Positions 5,490 through 5,690 of a stretch of DNA of 5,690 nt are shown piece after piece. Each line of letters opens with the position of its first letter. Position 1 is the first letter of the stretch. The DNA is from Acidimicrobiales bacterium (lineage in GTDB: Bacteria > Actinomycetota > Acidimicrobiia > Acidimicrobiales > SZUA-35), in NCBI GenBank assembly GCA_013003325.1, contig JABDJU010000161.1, positions 1 through 5,690 on the forward strand. Direction: 5' to 3'. The notes below the pieces were generated by a model that was not told the DNA's origin, did no database searches, and saw only the letters and a list, made by a program, of their open reading frames with translations. Made by a program: the position numbers and the translations under genes.

Positions 5490-5496
5490 GTTGACC

Positions 5497-5690
5497 ATGT
5501 CGAACGAGGTCACCATCGACGAGTTCGGGCGTCCGCACCCTCCGCTCGTCGCCGACGAGCCCACCGCCCTGTTTGCTTTCCTGGATTACCAGCGGGCGAC
5601 CCTGCGGTGGAAGTGCAGCGGCGTCGACGCTGTCGGAATGAGAACCCGGGTCGCCGATTCCGATCTGACGCTGGGCGGGCTGCTCAAGCA
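5497..5690 (+). CDS. DUF664 / DinB-superfamily protein (partial, N-terminus)
   Basis: The first 64 residues are readable before the right edge. They contain FGRPHPPLVADEPTALFAFL (10-29), DYQRATLRWKCSGVD (30-44) and LTLGGLLK (57-64). The next codon starts CA and would be the family's expected histidine. This pattern is characteristic of the actinobacterial DUF664 branch of the DinB four-helix-bundle superfamily. Members are about 160-180 residues long and often carry a metal site of three histidines, some acting in thiol-dependent reactions (mycothiol or bacillithiol transferases). The specific reaction of this protein cannot be stated. The start ATG 5497 fits the family N-terminus and has a leaderless-type promoter. 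It is divergent from ispH. Confidence 0.85.
   Translation, partial: MSNEVTIDEFGRPHPPLVADEPTALFAFLDYQRATLRWKCSGVDAVGMRTRVADSDLTLGGLLK

Noticed and set aside
4916..5494. A 192-codon open frame on the plus strand over ispH
   Set aside because: It is antisense to the intact, motif-rich ispH. The translation is His/Arg/Val-rich without known motifs.

Overview
This is a high-GC chromosomal window with dense genes, short intergenic gaps and G/C-rich third codon positions. It looks like an actinobacterium. The support is the DUF664-type DinB protein, the actinobacterial look of IspH, and apparent leaderless promoters (TANNNT 6-7 nt ahead of a start codon) at three genes. A deep-branching group such as Acidimicrobiia would fit, but that is inference. 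I see no phage, transposon or CRISPR sequence.

Layout. Positions 1-650 (minus) hold the N-terminal half of a DUF512 radical-SAM protein, running off the left edge. A 115-bp divergent gap follows. Positions 766-4162 (plus) hold a tight three-gene operon with 4-bp stop/start overlaps (GTGA, ATGA): an FAD-dependent amine-oxidase-like flavoprotein, a DUF1365 protein, and a cyclopropane-fatty-acyl-phospholipid-synthase-family methyltransferase. Positions 4163-4396 are a gene-free convergent gap of 234 bp. Positions 4397-5437 (minus) are a complete ispH (lytB), the last step of MEP isoprenoid synthesis. A 59-bp divergent gap leads to the N-terminus of a DUF664/DinB-superfamily protein (5497 to the right edge).

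How the genes work together. The operon is a probable membrane-lipid modification module. The methyltransferase would add a one-carbon unit from SAM to an unsaturated acyl chain of a phospholipid. The flavoprotein and DUF1365 protein are its conserved but poorly understood partners. Gene order and motifs resemble the plant cyclopropane synthases, in which a flavoprotein domain is fused ahead of the methyltransferase. The final product (cyclopropane, methyl-branched, methylated-unsaturated or furan chain) cannot be read from the sequence. IspH, DUF512 and DUF664 appear functionally independent of the operon.

Most interesting non-coding signal. The 4163-4396 gap contains a 115-nt element closed by a 9-bp perfect inverted repeat. 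It holds several nested hairpins, one with a cUUCGg tetraloop if read on the minus strand. A sigma70-like promoter (TTGACG-N17-CATCAT) lies so that transcription would begin at the closing helix. This is a candidate undescribed small RNA between ispH and cfa. The evidence is internal to one sequence and therefore modest.
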